DNA of 64,000 nucleotides from Herminiimonas arsenitoxidans (GTDB lineage: Bacteria > Pseudomonadota > Gammaproteobacteria > Burkholderiales > Burkholderiaceae_D): assembly GCF_900130075.1 (NCBI RefSeq), contig NZ_LT671418.1, positions 3,410,001 through 3,474,000 of the forward strand. The letters run 5' to 3'. A program made the position numbers and the translations under genes. Of this stretch, positions 34,346 through 43,221 are shown one piece after another; the first letter of the stretch is position 1, and the number at the start of each line of letters is the position of its first letter. Below the pieces are notes generated by a model. It saw only the letters and a list, made by a program, of their open reading frames with translations. It did no database searches and was not told the origin of the DNA.

Positions 34346-35086
34346 TTAGATGGCGTGTATTTCTTCCAGTACTTTCAAAATGTCGTCGCGCGCTCTGGCC
34401 AATGCTTCCGAATGACGATTGCGCGGACGTGCCAGTGCGATGGTGGTGTCGTCGATGATGTCGCCTTGACCCATCGTCAACACGCGATCGCTGAGATACG
34501 CCGCTTCATCGATATCGTGCGTGACCAGCAGAACGGCGAAGTTGTGTTCAGCGGCCAGCGTCAGCAAAAGATCTTGCAGACGCATGCGAGTGAAGGCATC
34601 GACTGCGGAGAATGGCTCGTCCAGCAGCAACAGGCGCGGTTGGTTGAACAGGCCGCGTGCAATTGCTGCGCGTTGCGCCATGCCGCCGGACAATTGCTTG
34701 GGCAGATAATCGATGGCCTCGCTCAGTCCAACTTCACGCAGCAAAGCTTGCACATGCGGATGGGCGTTGGCTTGCGTACGATTCTGATCTGGACGATTGA
34801 AACCTACGTTTTCTGCCACGCTGAGCCACGGCAATAGCCGCGGTTCCTGAAAAATGAGGCCGATGTCTTGCGTGACACCATCCAGCTTTTTTCCATCGAG
34901 ATGGATCTGGCCGTTGTAATGTTTATCCAATCCGGCGATCAGGCGCAGCAAGGTACTTTTGCCGCAACCGGATTTTCCGACCAGACTGACGATTTCACCG
35001 GCGCGCAAGCTCAGCGAAACATTCTGCAAAATGGAACGGCCATCGAAGCTTTTGTCACGTACATGGAGGTCGAGTAAAACGCTCAT
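34346..35086 (-). CDS. ssuB: Sulfonate-type ABC transporter ATP-binding protein
   Basis: A 246-residue ATPase. Walker A is at 37-45 (GKSGCGKST), the signature motif is LSGGMAQRAAIARGL, Walker B is LLLLDEPF, and the switch His is in VTHDIDEA. It belongs to the SsuB/TauB/NrtD subfamily. Ten base pairs separate it from the permease gene upstream, so the two are co-translated neighbours. It supplies energy for uptake of the ligand bound by one or both SsuA-like proteins. Confidence 0.88.
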   Translation of the reverse strand: MSVLLDLHVRDKSFDGRSILQNVSLSLRAGEIVSLVGKSGCGKSTLLRLIAGLDKHYNGQIHLDGKKLDGVTQDIGLIFQEPRLLPWLSVAENVGFNRPDQNRTQANAHPHVQALLREVGLSEAIDYLPKQLSGGMAQRAAIARGLFNQPRLLLLDEPFSAVDAFTRMRLQDLLLTLAAEHNFAVLLVTHDIDEAAYLSDRVLTMGQGDIIDDTTIALARPRNRHSEALARARDDILKVLEEIHAI

Positions 35087-35096
35087 TGCATGAACC

Positions 35097-36002
35097 TCAA
35101 ACCGTACGCGTAGCGAGTGAATCGGACCAGGCCAGCTTGCGTGTTTCCAGCCACTTCAACAAACCGTCGGTCAGTTTTCCGAAAACAGCGAGCAGGAAAA
35201 TCGCAGCCAGCACGACATCGGGACGACTGGTTTCTCTACCATCTGTCAGCAGATAACCTATGCCTTTGGTAGCAGCGATCAGTTCTGCTGCAACCAGGAA
35301 CATCCACGCCAGCGACAATCCATTGCGCAAGCCGGTGAACAAGCTAGGCAATGCAGCCGGCAATACGATGCGGCGTGCCAGCGATGGTGCAGACAAACCG
35401 TAAATTTCACCCAGTTCGATCAACTTGCGATCGACATTGCGTATGCCGGATACTAGACCAAGATAGATAGGAAAGAAGGCGCCGATGGCGATCAATGTGA
35501 TCTTGGGTGTTTCATCTATACCGAACCACAACAGCAAGAGCGGTACCCAAGCCAGACTGGGAATCGCACGCAAGGCCTGAAAGGTCGGTTCGAAGAATGC
35601 TTCTGCATGCTTGCTTAAGCCGACGAACAAGCCAAACAGTATCGCCAGCGCTGCGCCTATTGCATAACCGGAGAACACGCGTGCCACGCTCGCACCTATA
35701 TGTACGAACAAACCTTGCTCGACCAAAGCGGACAAGGTTTGAGCTATCTCGGACGGTGGCGGCAACAGTCTTGCCTGTATCCAGCCCAGATGCGCAGCCA
35801 GTTCGATAAAGCTCAGCACCGCAATCGGCAAGATCCAGCCCAACCAGGCCAAGCTAGGCGATTTCGATGTGGGTTTGGACACAACCGCAGCCTGATGCAC
35901 TTCCGTTGACGTGACGGCTTTATTCGCCAGCACCTGCGATCTCAAGGTGTGACCACCGTTGATCGTGGCAGGAATGAATGAGGCGCTGCGACTGTTATCC
36001 AT
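35097..36002 (-). CDS. ssuC: Sulfonate-type ABC transporter permease
   Basis: A 301-residue inner-membrane protein with about six TM helices after a 45-residue hydrophilic N-terminal extension. The EAA-type cytoplasmic loop (GEIYGLSAPSLARRIVLPAALPSLFTGLRNG, about 205-235) contacts the ATPase. The alternation ALRAIPSLAWVPLLLLWFGI is a hallmark of SsuC/TauC permeases. It sits between the first SsuA-like gene and ssuB. Confidence 0.88.
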   Translation of the reverse strand: MDNSRSASFIPATINGGHTLRSQVLANKAVTSTEVHQAAVVSKPTSKSPSLAWLGWILPIAVLSFIELAAHLGWIQARLLPPPSEIAQTLSALVEQGLFVHIGASVARVFSGYAIGAALAILFGLFVGLSKHAEAFFEPTFQALRAIPSLAWVPLLLLWFGIDETPKITLIAIGAFFPIYLGLVSGIRNVDRKLIELGEIYGLSAPSLARRIVLPAALPSLFTGLRNGLSLAWMFLVAAELIAATKGIGYLLTDGRETSRPDVVLAAIFLLAVFGKLTDGLLKWLETRKLAWSDSLATRTV

Positions 36003-36025
36003 GACGAGAAATTTCCTTTACGCGA

Positions 36026-37024
36026 TCAGGCTGCTGTTTTCTTCGTGGCGATGGCTTGCACAAAGCTGGGATCGATCAAATCGTTGATGACCTTGTTCAA
36101 GTCAGTTCCTTTTTTAACCAGATCTTCCTGCAGCAGAATCGGTGCTGCTGCTTGCAATGCTTCGCGATGCTCACGGCCGATGTATGGGTTGGAGAAGTCA
36201 GTACGGTTCAATTGCACCTTGGCGACGGCCAGAGAAATTTTTGCTTCATCAGCCTGGATTTGCGATGCCTCACGTGGGTTGGCCAATATCCACTGGCGTG
36301 CGCGTTCATAAGCGATCAGCACTTGCTTCACTTGCTCGGGATATTTCTTCGCAAAGTCTTCCGTCACGTTCAGGAAACCGTAGGTATTGAAGGCCACATT
36401 GCGATACAAGAGACGTGAGCCGGCTTGCAATTCGCTGGACGCCATGTGTGGGTCGAGTCCGGCCCATGCATCGATGCGACCGCTTTCCAATGCAGCACGA
36501 CCATCGGCGTGTTGCAGGTGGACGATTTCCACATCGGATTTTTTAAGGCCGTTTGCTTTCAGTGTGCGCAACAGGAAGAGGTAAGGATCGGTGCCTTTGG
36601 TGGCCGCGATTCTCTTGCCTTTGAGGTCAGCTACGGTTTTGATAGGCGAATCTTTAGGCACCAAGAGCGCAGTCCATTCAGGACGCGAATATACATAAAT
36701 GCTCTTGATCGGATTGCCGTTGGCGCGAGACAAGACTGCAGCCAGACCGGCGGTGCTGCCGAAATCGATACTGTTGGCGCTCAGGTATTCCAGCGCACGG
36801 TTACTGCCTTGCGACAGCGTCCATTTGACTTTGATGCCGCTAGCTTTGACTTGTTCTTCCAGCCAGCCGAAGTGCTTCAAGACCAGACTGGTCGGCGAGT
36901 AGTACGCATAGTCGAGACGAATTTCTTCAGGTGCGTTTGCTGCATGAGCCGAGAGGGAAACGCCCGATGCCAGACCAGCGAGGGAAAGCAATGCAGTGCT
37001 TTTGATAAAAATTCTACGATCCAT
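36026..37024 (-). CDS. Sulfonate-type ABC transporter substrate-binding protein (first copy, Tat-like signal)
   Basis: A 332-residue periplasmic binding protein. AAGGT precedes the ATG. The N terminus MDRRIFIKSTALLSLAGLASG has a twin-arginine-like motif (RRIFIK), so export by Tat is likely. The mature part (IRLDYAYYSPTSLVLKHFGWLEEQ; WTLSQGSNRALEYLSANSIDFGSTAG; LKGKRIAATKGTDPYLFLLR) is SsuA-like and only distantly similar to the second copy at 33361-34314. It is the first gene of the operon, with a 300-bp upstream spacer holding the promoter. Confidence 0.86.
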   Translation of the reverse strand: MDRRIFIKSTALLSLAGLASGVSLSAHAANAPEEIRLDYAYYSPTSLVLKHFGWLEEQVKASGIKVKWTLSQGSNRALEYLSANSIDFGSTAGLAAVLSRANGNPIKSIYVYSRPEWTALLVPKDSPIKTVADLKGKRIAATKGTDPYLFLLRTLKANGLKKSDVEIVHLQHADGRAALESGRIDAWAGLDPHMASSELQAGSRLLYRNVAFNTYGFLNVTEDFAKKYPEQVKQVLIAYERARQWILANPREASQIQADEAKISLAVAKVQLNRTDFSNPYIGREHREALQAAAPILLQEDLVKKGTDLNKVINDLIDPSFVQAIATKKTAA

Positions 37025-37324
37025 GTTCTACCTTGAATAGTTAAGCCAGACACTGAATACGGTGTGCCAAGCGGTGGAAAATTCGTGTCGGATTTGAGAT
37101 TGCGGGAGACGGTTGCTGGATCGTGATGTGCGCTTGTGCGTACATCGATCGCACAAGCCGCGTTGATTCAATCGCTCAAGCCTTATCGTTGTCAGGAATA
37201 AGATTAACGACTCACTAGACTTAACGGAACGAATCTCTTCGTCGATGGATCATCGGTTTTCGCATAAGCCGATTTTGGTATAAGCACATGCGAAAAATGT
37301 GCTGCGAAGAGGATGGGGGAACTG
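37025..37324. other. Intergenic region between the ABC operon and the GGDEF/EAL gene
   Basis: A 300-bp gap. It holds the promoter region of the leftward ABC operon and, near the GGDEF/EAL stop codon, two nested dyads: TTTTCGCAT/ATGCGAAAA (37257-37265, 37288-37296) and GCACAT/ATGTGC (37284-37289, 37297-37302). The latter could end the GGDEF/EAL transcript, but no strong T-run follows. No gene is seen. Confidence 0.45.
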
Positions 37325-40066
37325 TTAGTGCACGAGCGCAGCAGTGCGCTCCATGCGTTCATTGAAGAGCAGAGATTCGATTTGATCTGAAGGGAGCGGC
37401 TTGCAGAAGTAATAACCCTGCATTTCATTGCAACCTTGTTCGCGCAAGATATCCATCTGACTTTCCGTCTCTACGCCTTCTGCAATCACGTTCAATTTCA
37501 GATTGTGTGCAAGGGAGATGATGGAGGAAACGATGGATGCGTCATCTTGATTGATGGCGATGTCACGCACGAAGGAGCGGTCTATCTTCAAGGTATCAAT
37601 AGGGAAGCGCTTCAGATAAGCAAGGCTGGAATGTCCGGTGCCGAAATCATCTACCGATAATTGTATGCCTAGAGACTTGAGATCGTGCAAGGTCAGGATA
37701 TTGCGTTCGATATCGGCCATCACTGAACTCTCGGTCAATTCTATTTCCAGGAAGTGCGGCGCCAACCCCGTTTCTTGCAACGTGGTCGTGATCGATTCCA
37801 GCAAAATGGCTTGTGTGAATTGTCGGGCCGATAGATTGACTGCGATGCGCAGATTGGTAAATCCCATCTCATGCCATGCCTTGGCTTGTTTGCACGCGGT
37901 TTGCAACACCCATGCGCCGATAGGAATGATGAGGCCGGTTTCTTCCGCCAGACTGATGAAGCTGCCGGGTTGCACCATGCCGAGGATAGGATGATTCCAG
38001 CGCACCAATGCTTCCAGCCCGACGATAGCACCGCTGTGCAGATCGACTTGTGGTTGGTAGTGCAGAACCAGTTCATTCAGTTCTATCGCGTGGCGCAACT
38101 CTCTTTCTATACGCAGGCGTTCCAGCGCCTGATCGTTCATTGCTGGCGTGTAGAACTGGGAGTTGTTGCGTCCCAATTCCTTGGATCTATACATGGCGAC
38201 ATCAGCGTGTGCGATTAGCGTGGTCGGATCGGCGCCATCGTTGGGATACACGGCTATTCCCATGCTGCAACTCAGGAAAAATTCACTGCCTTGTATGGTC
38301 AGTGGTTTGACGACTGCTTCCATGATGCGCTGTATGACATCGGACGAGTAACCAGATGGGCCGTCGCCACATTCCGGCAGTACCAATACGAATTCATCGC
38401 CACCCAGTCGGGCGACGGTATCGGATTCGCGCACGGATGCTTGCAGACGATCTGAGATGATCTTCAGTAAAACATCACCAGCCTGATGACCCATGGTGTC
38501 GTTGACGAACTTGAAGCGATCCAGATCGACCAGCACTACCCAGACGCCATGTCCGTTTCTGGAAGAATAAGCGATGGCATTTTCCAATCTGTCTTGCAGC
38601 AGCGCGCGATTCGGCAAGCCAGTCAATACATCGTGGCTGGCCAAACGATGCAGCGTTGTTTCGTACTGCTTCATCGGCGTGATATCGCTCATGGCCGCGA
38701 CGAAGTGCGTGGTTTTGCCATCGTCATCGGTGACGGGAGCGATGTAGAGATCGTTCCAGAACAGGGAGCCATCTTTGCGGTAGTTGCGTAAGACAGCCTT
38801 GCCTTCACGCTTCTCTGTGAGTGCCACGCGTATTGCATGCAGACCGGGTTGTTCGTGGTCGTTGCCCAGCAAAAAATTACTGCTGCGACCTATGGCTTCT
38901 TCTGCGGTATAGCCGGTGATGCGTTCGAATGCAGGATTCACATATTCAATGGCGAAGTCAGGCGCACGCGCGCTGGAAATGATGACGGCATTGGCGCTGC
39001 ATTCAATCGCGCGTTCACGTAGGCGCAAGGCTGCTTCTGCTACTTGCCGACCATTGCGATCGCGATGCGCGCGTATCTCTACTGTGACGCGTTGTGCCAG
39101 ATTGACCAGCAAAGCGACTTCCTGTGCATCGAAGGCATCAGGTTCGGATGCATAAACGTTGAATACGCCGATGATGGCATCGCCATCACCCATGGGCAGT
39201 ACAAGTTTGGAATAGAAGCCGCGTTTCATTGCTTCTTCGCGCCAAGGTGTAGGGCTGGTGTCGTTGGCAAAATAATTGGCGACGGCAGGGCGCTTGGTTT
39301 GCAGAGCCTTGTTGATGGCGATGGTGCCTTTGCCGCCGGCTTGCAATGGCACTTTCAAAGCATCGAGATAACCTTGATGTTCCTGCGTCAAACCGATAGG
39401 AACAATAGCGCCATCCTTGGCCAGGATGCCGGCCCATGCCATGCGATAACCGGTGGCGGTGACTACATCGCAAATCCCTTGCAGCAGTGCGTTTTCATCC
39501 GCTGCTTCTGAAATGATGCCTTCGCAATCGTGTATGGCACGTAATGCGCGATTGCTGCGGGCGAGGGCGATTTCCAGATGATGGCGGGTGGTGATGTCTG
39601 TACCGATCAACTTGACATGGCCGTTGCGACCATCGGTGTCGGGGATGAAATGTGCGTGGTATTCGATCCAGCGTGGGCTGCCATCTGCGCGGTTGATGCG
39701 CAAGCGCAAGGTCTGATGTTGCTCTTGCGCGATTGTTGTCAGGATGGCGCGGGCCTGTTCTCTATCTGACGGTGCCGTATTCTCCAGCCACAAATTTTCG
39801 TGAGCATAGAAGCGTTCTGGTGAGTTGCCATAGAGCGGTTCTACGGTTTTGCTGGCGTACACTACTTGACCATCGGGGATGCGCAATACCCAGACTATCT
39901 TGTCAGCCGACAGTAGGCTATCCGCAGTCGAATCGCTTAAATAGGCGTTTTTCTTGCCAGCGAGATGCTTGCGTACGCTGTTGGCAATAGGCGCAACGAG
40001 CGCATTGATGCCAGCCTGTAGCAGACTGAAGTTGATGCCATGCACTTTGCGGATGATACGTTCCAT
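37325..40066 (-). CDS. PAS-GAF-PAS-GGDEF-EAL cyclic di-GMP turnover protein
   Basis: A 913-residue cytoplasmic protein: a PAS domain (about 55-165), a GAF domain (about 185-330), a PAS/PAC (about 345-470), GGDEF (about 475-640) and EAL (about 650-905). The GGDEF motif is intact at 555-559 with an RESD inhibitory I-site at 546-549. EAL (685-687) and the downstream DDFGTGHSSL and EGVETE motifs also look intact. It could therefore make or degrade c-di-GMP, with direction set by its sensor domains. No TM helix is seen. It is monocistronic. It may feed the c-di-GMP-responsive NfrB encoded 11 kb away, but this is speculation. Confidence 0.92.
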   Translation of the reverse strand: MERIIRKVHGINFSLLQAGINALVAPIANSVRKHLAGKKNAYLSDSTADSLLSADKIVWVLRIPDGQVVYASKTVEPLYGNSPERFYAHENLWLENTAPSDREQARAILTTIAQEQHQTLRLRINRADGSPRWIEYHAHFIPDTDGRNGHVKLIGTDITTRHHLEIALARSNRALRAIHDCEGIISEAADENALLQGICDVVTATGYRMAWAGILAKDGAIVPIGLTQEHQGYLDALKVPLQAGGKGTIAINKALQTKRPAVANYFANDTSPTPWREEAMKRGFYSKLVLPMGDGDAIIGVFNVYASEPDAFDAQEVALLVNLAQRVTVEIRAHRDRNGRQVAEAALRLRERAIECSANAVIISSARAPDFAIEYVNPAFERITGYTAEEAIGRSSNFLLGNDHEQPGLHAIRVALTEKREGKAVLRNYRKDGSLFWNDLYIAPVTDDDGKTTHFVAAMSDITPMKQYETTLHRLASHDVLTGLPNRALLQDRLENAIAYSSRNGHGVWVVLVDLDRFKFVNDTMGHQAGDVLLKIISDRLQASVRESDTVARLGGDEFVLVLPECGDGPSGYSSDVIQRIMEAVVKPLTIQGSEFFLSCSMGIAVYPNDGADPTTLIAHADVAMYRSKELGRNNSQFYTPAMNDQALERLRIERELRHAIELNELVLHYQPQVDLHSGAIVGLEALVRWNHPILGMVQPGSFISLAEETGLIIPIGAWVLQTACKQAKAWHEMGFTNLRIAVNLSARQFTQAILLESITTTLQETGLAPHFLEIELTESSVMADIERNILTLHDLKSLGIQLSVDDFGTGHSSLAYLKRFPIDTLKIDRSFVRDIAINQDDASIVSSIISLAHNLKLNVIAEGVETESQMDILREQGCNEMQGYYFCKPLPSDQIESLLFNERMERTAALVH

Positions 40067-40370
40067 ACGGAGATCGCTTCGATTAATGCGTTAGGTGCAA
40101 ACAGAGGTGATGCACGGGCTATTGCCGGATGTGTGTGGATACAGCGCAAGCGAGATAGGAAAAAGTTGATGTATTGCAATAAGATTCTAAGATAATTAAA
40201 AACGGATTCAGTCTAATTTTTTTGAATATCAATATGCGTTTGTTGCTGTCTGATATCGTATGTACGAGGTAGCCAAGCATGCTTAGTCGGACGCCATGCG
40301 CTTCAGGATATTTTGCAGTAGCCTTATTGCAGTAGTTTTACTCCTTCACTCGATAAATCAGGATCACCTC
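40067..40370. other. Divergent promoter region, GGDEF/EAL and fumC
   Basis: A 304-bp non-coding gap between divergent genes, AT-rich around 40180-40230 (TTTTTTTGAATATCAATATG). It should contain both promoters; I see no distinct operator. The fumC ribosome site AGGA is at 40360-40363. Confidence 0.4.
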
Positions 40371-41759
40371 ATGACGACACGTATAGAACGCGACACATTC
40401 GGCCCTATAGAAGTGGAAAGCCAACGCTTGTGGGGTGCGCAAACACAGCGTTCGCTCGAACATTTCAAAATATCTACTGAAAAGATGCCGCAGGAATTGA
40501 TCGTGGCGCTGGCTGAAGTTAAACGTGCTGCAGCCGTGGTGAATCTGGCCTTGGGTAAATTGAGCAAAGAGAAAGCGCAGGCGATAGCGAATGCGGCGGA
40601 AGAAGTCATCGCCGGCAAGTATCCACATGAATTTCCGCTGGCAGTGTGGCAAACCGGCTCCGGCACGCAGAGCAATATGAATATGAATGAAGTGCTGGCG
40701 AATCGCGCATCTGAACTGCTGGGCGGCGAACGTGGCGAGAAGCGCTTGGTTCATCCGAATGATGACGTCAATCTTGGTCAATCATCCAACGATATCTTCC
40801 CTACCGCGATGTATGTGGCGTCCAGCCTTGCGGTAGTCAACAAGCTGTTGCCGGCGACGCAAAGTCTGCATCGCACGCTCAATAGCAAGGCCAGCGAGTT
40901 TGCCGATGTCGTCAAGATCGGGCGCACACACTTGCAGGATGCGACGCCGCTTACGCTGGGACAGGAGTTCTCCGGTTACGCCGCGCAGCTGGAACATTCT
41001 GCATGCAGCATCGCCGTCTTGCTGTCGCCTTTGCAGGAATTGGCTGTAGGTGGCACTGCAGTCGGCACTGGTTTGAATACGCATCCAGAGTTTGGCGAAC
41101 GGGTAGCGGCTGAATTGACCAAGCGCACCGGTTTGAGTTTCAAAAGCGCAGCGAACAAATTCGCGTCATTAGCGGCACACGATGCCATGGTCAGCGTGCA
41201 TGGCGGCTTGAAGACACTGGCGGCAACGATGATGAAGATCGCCAACGATGTGCGCTGGCTGGCATCTGGTCCACGTTCCGGTCTGGGTGAATTGAGTATT
41301 CCTGAGAATGAACCGGGCAGTTCCATCATGCCGGGCAAGGTCAACCCGACGCAGAGCGAAGCAGTAACGATGTTGTGCTGTCAGGTCTTTGGTAACGATG
41401 TGGCGATCAACTTTGGCGGTGCATCCGGCAATTTTGAATTGAATGTCTTCAAGCCTTTAATGGTGCACAATTTTTTACAGAGCGTGCGCCTGTTGACGGA
41501 TGGCATACACAGCTTCGATGAACATTGCGCGCAAGGCATAGTCGCCAATCGTGATCGCATTGCCGATCTGATGGAGCGCTCCCTGATGCTGGTGACCGCA
41601 TTGGCACCACATATCGGTTACGACAAGGCCGCGAAGATTGCCAAGCAGGCGCATCACGATGGGACTAATTTGAAGGAAACGGCGATTGCACTTGGATTTG
41701 TCACGAGCGAAGAATTCGATCTCTGGGTGAAACCGCAAGACATGATTCACCCTGGCTGA
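40371..41759 (+). CDS. fumC: Fumarate hydratase, class II
   Basis: A 462-residue iron-independent fumarase of the TCA cycle. The ATG at 40371 has AGGA seven bases upstream and gives the standard FumC N terminus ([14 protein letters not shown]). Conserved stretches are [54 protein letters not shown] and the superfamily signature [11 protein letters not shown], which contains the catalytic Ser loop. It is monocistronic and ends in a strong hairpin terminator. Class II fumarases are usually favoured under oxidative or iron-limited conditions. Confidence 0.96.
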   Translation: MTTRIERDTFGPIEVESQRLWGAQTQRSLEHFKISTEKMPQELIVALAEVKRAAAVVNLALGKLSKEKAQAIANAAEEVIAGKYPHEFPLAVWQTGSGTQSNMNMNEVLANRASELLGGERGEKRLVHPNDDVNLGQSSNDIFPTAMYVASSLAVVNKLLPATQSLHRTLNSKASEFADVVKIGRTHLQDATPLTLGQEFSGYAAQLEHSACSIAVLLSPLQELAVGGTAVGTGLNTHPEFGERVAAELTKRTGLSFKSAANKFASLAAHDAMVSVHGGLKTLAATMMKIANDVRWLASGPRSGLGELSIPENEPGSSIMPGKVNPTQSEAVTMLCCQVFGNDVAINFGGASGNFELNVFKPLMVHNFLQSVRLLTDGIHSFDEHCAQGIVANRDRIADLMERSLMLVTALAPHIGYDKAAKIAKQAHHDGTNLKETAIALGFVTSEEFDLWVKPQDMIHPG

Positions 41760-41779
41760 TTCAGTTACGCAATAAAAAT

Positions 41780-41811
41780 GCGGCCTCGGCAAGAGTTTTT
41801 GCCAAGGCCGC
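41780..41811. terminator. Terminator hairpin between fumC and the convergent secreted-protein gene
   Basis: A 13-bp stem (41780-41792 with 41799-41811, one mismatch) encloses a 6-base loop; the T-run is a little downstream (41818-41822). It is placed between convergent genes. Confidence 0.7.
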
Positions 41812-41870
41812 GCGACAATTTTTAGATTAATTGGACATCTTGTGAAGATGTTGCCTGTGTAGGCGTCAGA

Positions 41871-42290
41871 TTATTTGGCAGCTTTTGCTGCTTTCGCATC
41901 AGCCACTTCAGCTGTCTGAGCTGCTTTGGCTTCTTTCACGCAAACATCTTTCTTGTTGCCGGCAAGGTCATCGCATTTTTCTTTAGCAACCTTGTAGTTG
42001 GCATCAGCGATATCGATACGTGCTTGTTGATGGGCTTGAGGCGTGCCTTTATACGTGGCCTCAGCCTCGGCCGTAGTTTTCACTTGCGTAGCCTTGGCTT
42101 CTTCTAGGCATACATCTTTGGCGTTACCTTTCATGCTGTCGCAAGCGGCACGCGCTGCCTTGTAATCGGCTTCTGCACTCGTCTTGGTCGCATCGTAGCT
42201 TGCCTTTGCTTCGCTTGAAGCCGCATGCGCAGCGGCAATGAAACCAAAACTGGCGGTGGTCATGACGATCATTGAGATGATTTTTTTCAT
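41871..42290 (-). CDS. Secreted Ala/Lys-rich protein with duplicated Cys-paired helical repeat
   Basis: A 139-residue precursor from the ATG at 42290, which has AAAGGACA upstream and opens a signal peptide (MKKIISMIVMTTASFGFIAAAHA). The mature part is Ala/Lys/Glu-rich and predicted helical. It contains two related units, AACDSMKGNAKDVCLEEAKA (about 62-81) and EKCDDLAGNKKDVCVKEAKA (about 107-126), each with two Cys ten residues apart that could form a disulfide hairpin. It is probably periplasmic. I recognise it as a kind of small stress-associated betaproteobacterial protein but know no function. It lies 89 bp downstream of the CsbD gene and may be co-expressed. Confidence 0.65.
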   Translation of the reverse strand: MKKIISMIVMTTASFGFIAAAHAASSEAKASYDATKTSAEADYKAARAACDSMKGNAKDVCLEEAKATQVKTTAEAEATYKGTPQAHQQARIDIADANYKVAKEKCDDLAGNKKDVCVKEAKAAQTAEVADAKAAKAAK

Positions 42291-42379
42291 CGTGTGTCCT
42301 TTTTGTTGTGAATAAAAGTATTGATGCTGTCGATGAAGTACGTCATGCAACTGCATGGTGTCCTTCCTGGTCATCGACC

Positions 42380-42598
42380 TTACATAAAGCGTTTGTCATT
42401 GCGATTGCGCTCTTCGAATGACTTGATTTGCTTTTCGGCCTCATCTTTGCTGACGCCATAAGCTTCTTGAATTTTTCCTGCGAGCTGGTCGCGCTTTCCG
42501 GCAATCGTATCGAGGTGATCGTCAGTGAGTTTGCCCCACTGTTCTTTCACATTGCCTTTGAGTTGCTTCCAGTTACCTGCGATAACGTCCCAATTCAT
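42380..42598 (-). CDS. CsbD-family stress protein
   Basis: A 72-residue hydrophilic protein. MNWDVIAGNWKQLKGNVKEQWGKLTDD is the typical CsbD/YjbJ start and the second half (GKRDQLAGKIQEAYGVSKDEAEKQI) repeats the fold's helix pattern. AAGGAGA precedes the ATG. Members are general-stress proteins (sigma-B or RpoS dependent in other bacteria); the molecular role is unclear. Confidence 0.9.
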   Translation of the reverse strand: MNWDVIAGNWKQLKGNVKEQWGKLTDDHLDTIAGKRDQLAGKIQEAYGVSKDEAEKQIKSFEERNRNDKRFM

Positions 42599-43221
42599 AG
42601 CATTCTCCTTTTGCGAAATTTTCGATTAACGGCGAAAGTGCCTGCCTTACTCTATGCAAGCCAGAGGCCAGGTTTTATTTACTAAAAATCAATGACTTAC
42701 GAGTGTTTTACAGTTATTTTGTAAATGCTCTAGGGTAGGTTGCAAACGCTACATGTGGGAAAAGAAGAGTTTTATTGCGCAATGGAAATGGAGTTGGGTA
42801 ATACAAATCTGATGATTTCAGCGATGTGTTGAAAAGCGTAGAGATGTTTTCAACTGGGAGAGATGTCGAGTGGCAATGTGTTCCTTGTCTGGAACCATTT
42901 CATTCCATGGGTATCTGACCAGACTATCTTTTTCTGCTGCAGTGCATGCAGTGCGGATACTGCCGAAGGTATGCCTTGGTTTGCAGTCGTGATGGATGCT
43001 GCTATGCTGGTTCAAAGCAATAATAAAATATTCGGGCAGGAAAGCGCGACGTGTCCTTATGATAGATGCGTCAGCGAAAAATATTCAGTTTCGCCGGAAC
43101 GCCCATCAGAACAAAAGCGGAAAAGATAGCTGAGTAGTATGTTCGCAATTCGGTGGAAAGCACCAAGCGGGAACATGCATCGATTTCGATAGCCATCATC
43201 TCATTTGCAATGGAGTACTTC
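42599..43221. other. Intergenic region before the PAS histidine kinase gene
   Basis: A 623-bp gap between divergent genes. It must carry the promoters of csbD and of the kinase gene. An open frame at 42863-43129 and an upstream extension of the kinase frame to 43153 lack ribosome sites and protein features. I see no RNA gene or clear operator. Confidence 0.4.

Noticed and set aside
42863..43129. Open frame of 88 codons upstream of the PAS kinase
   Set aside because: No Shine-Dalgarno or domain signature; reads like random translation of a promoter region.
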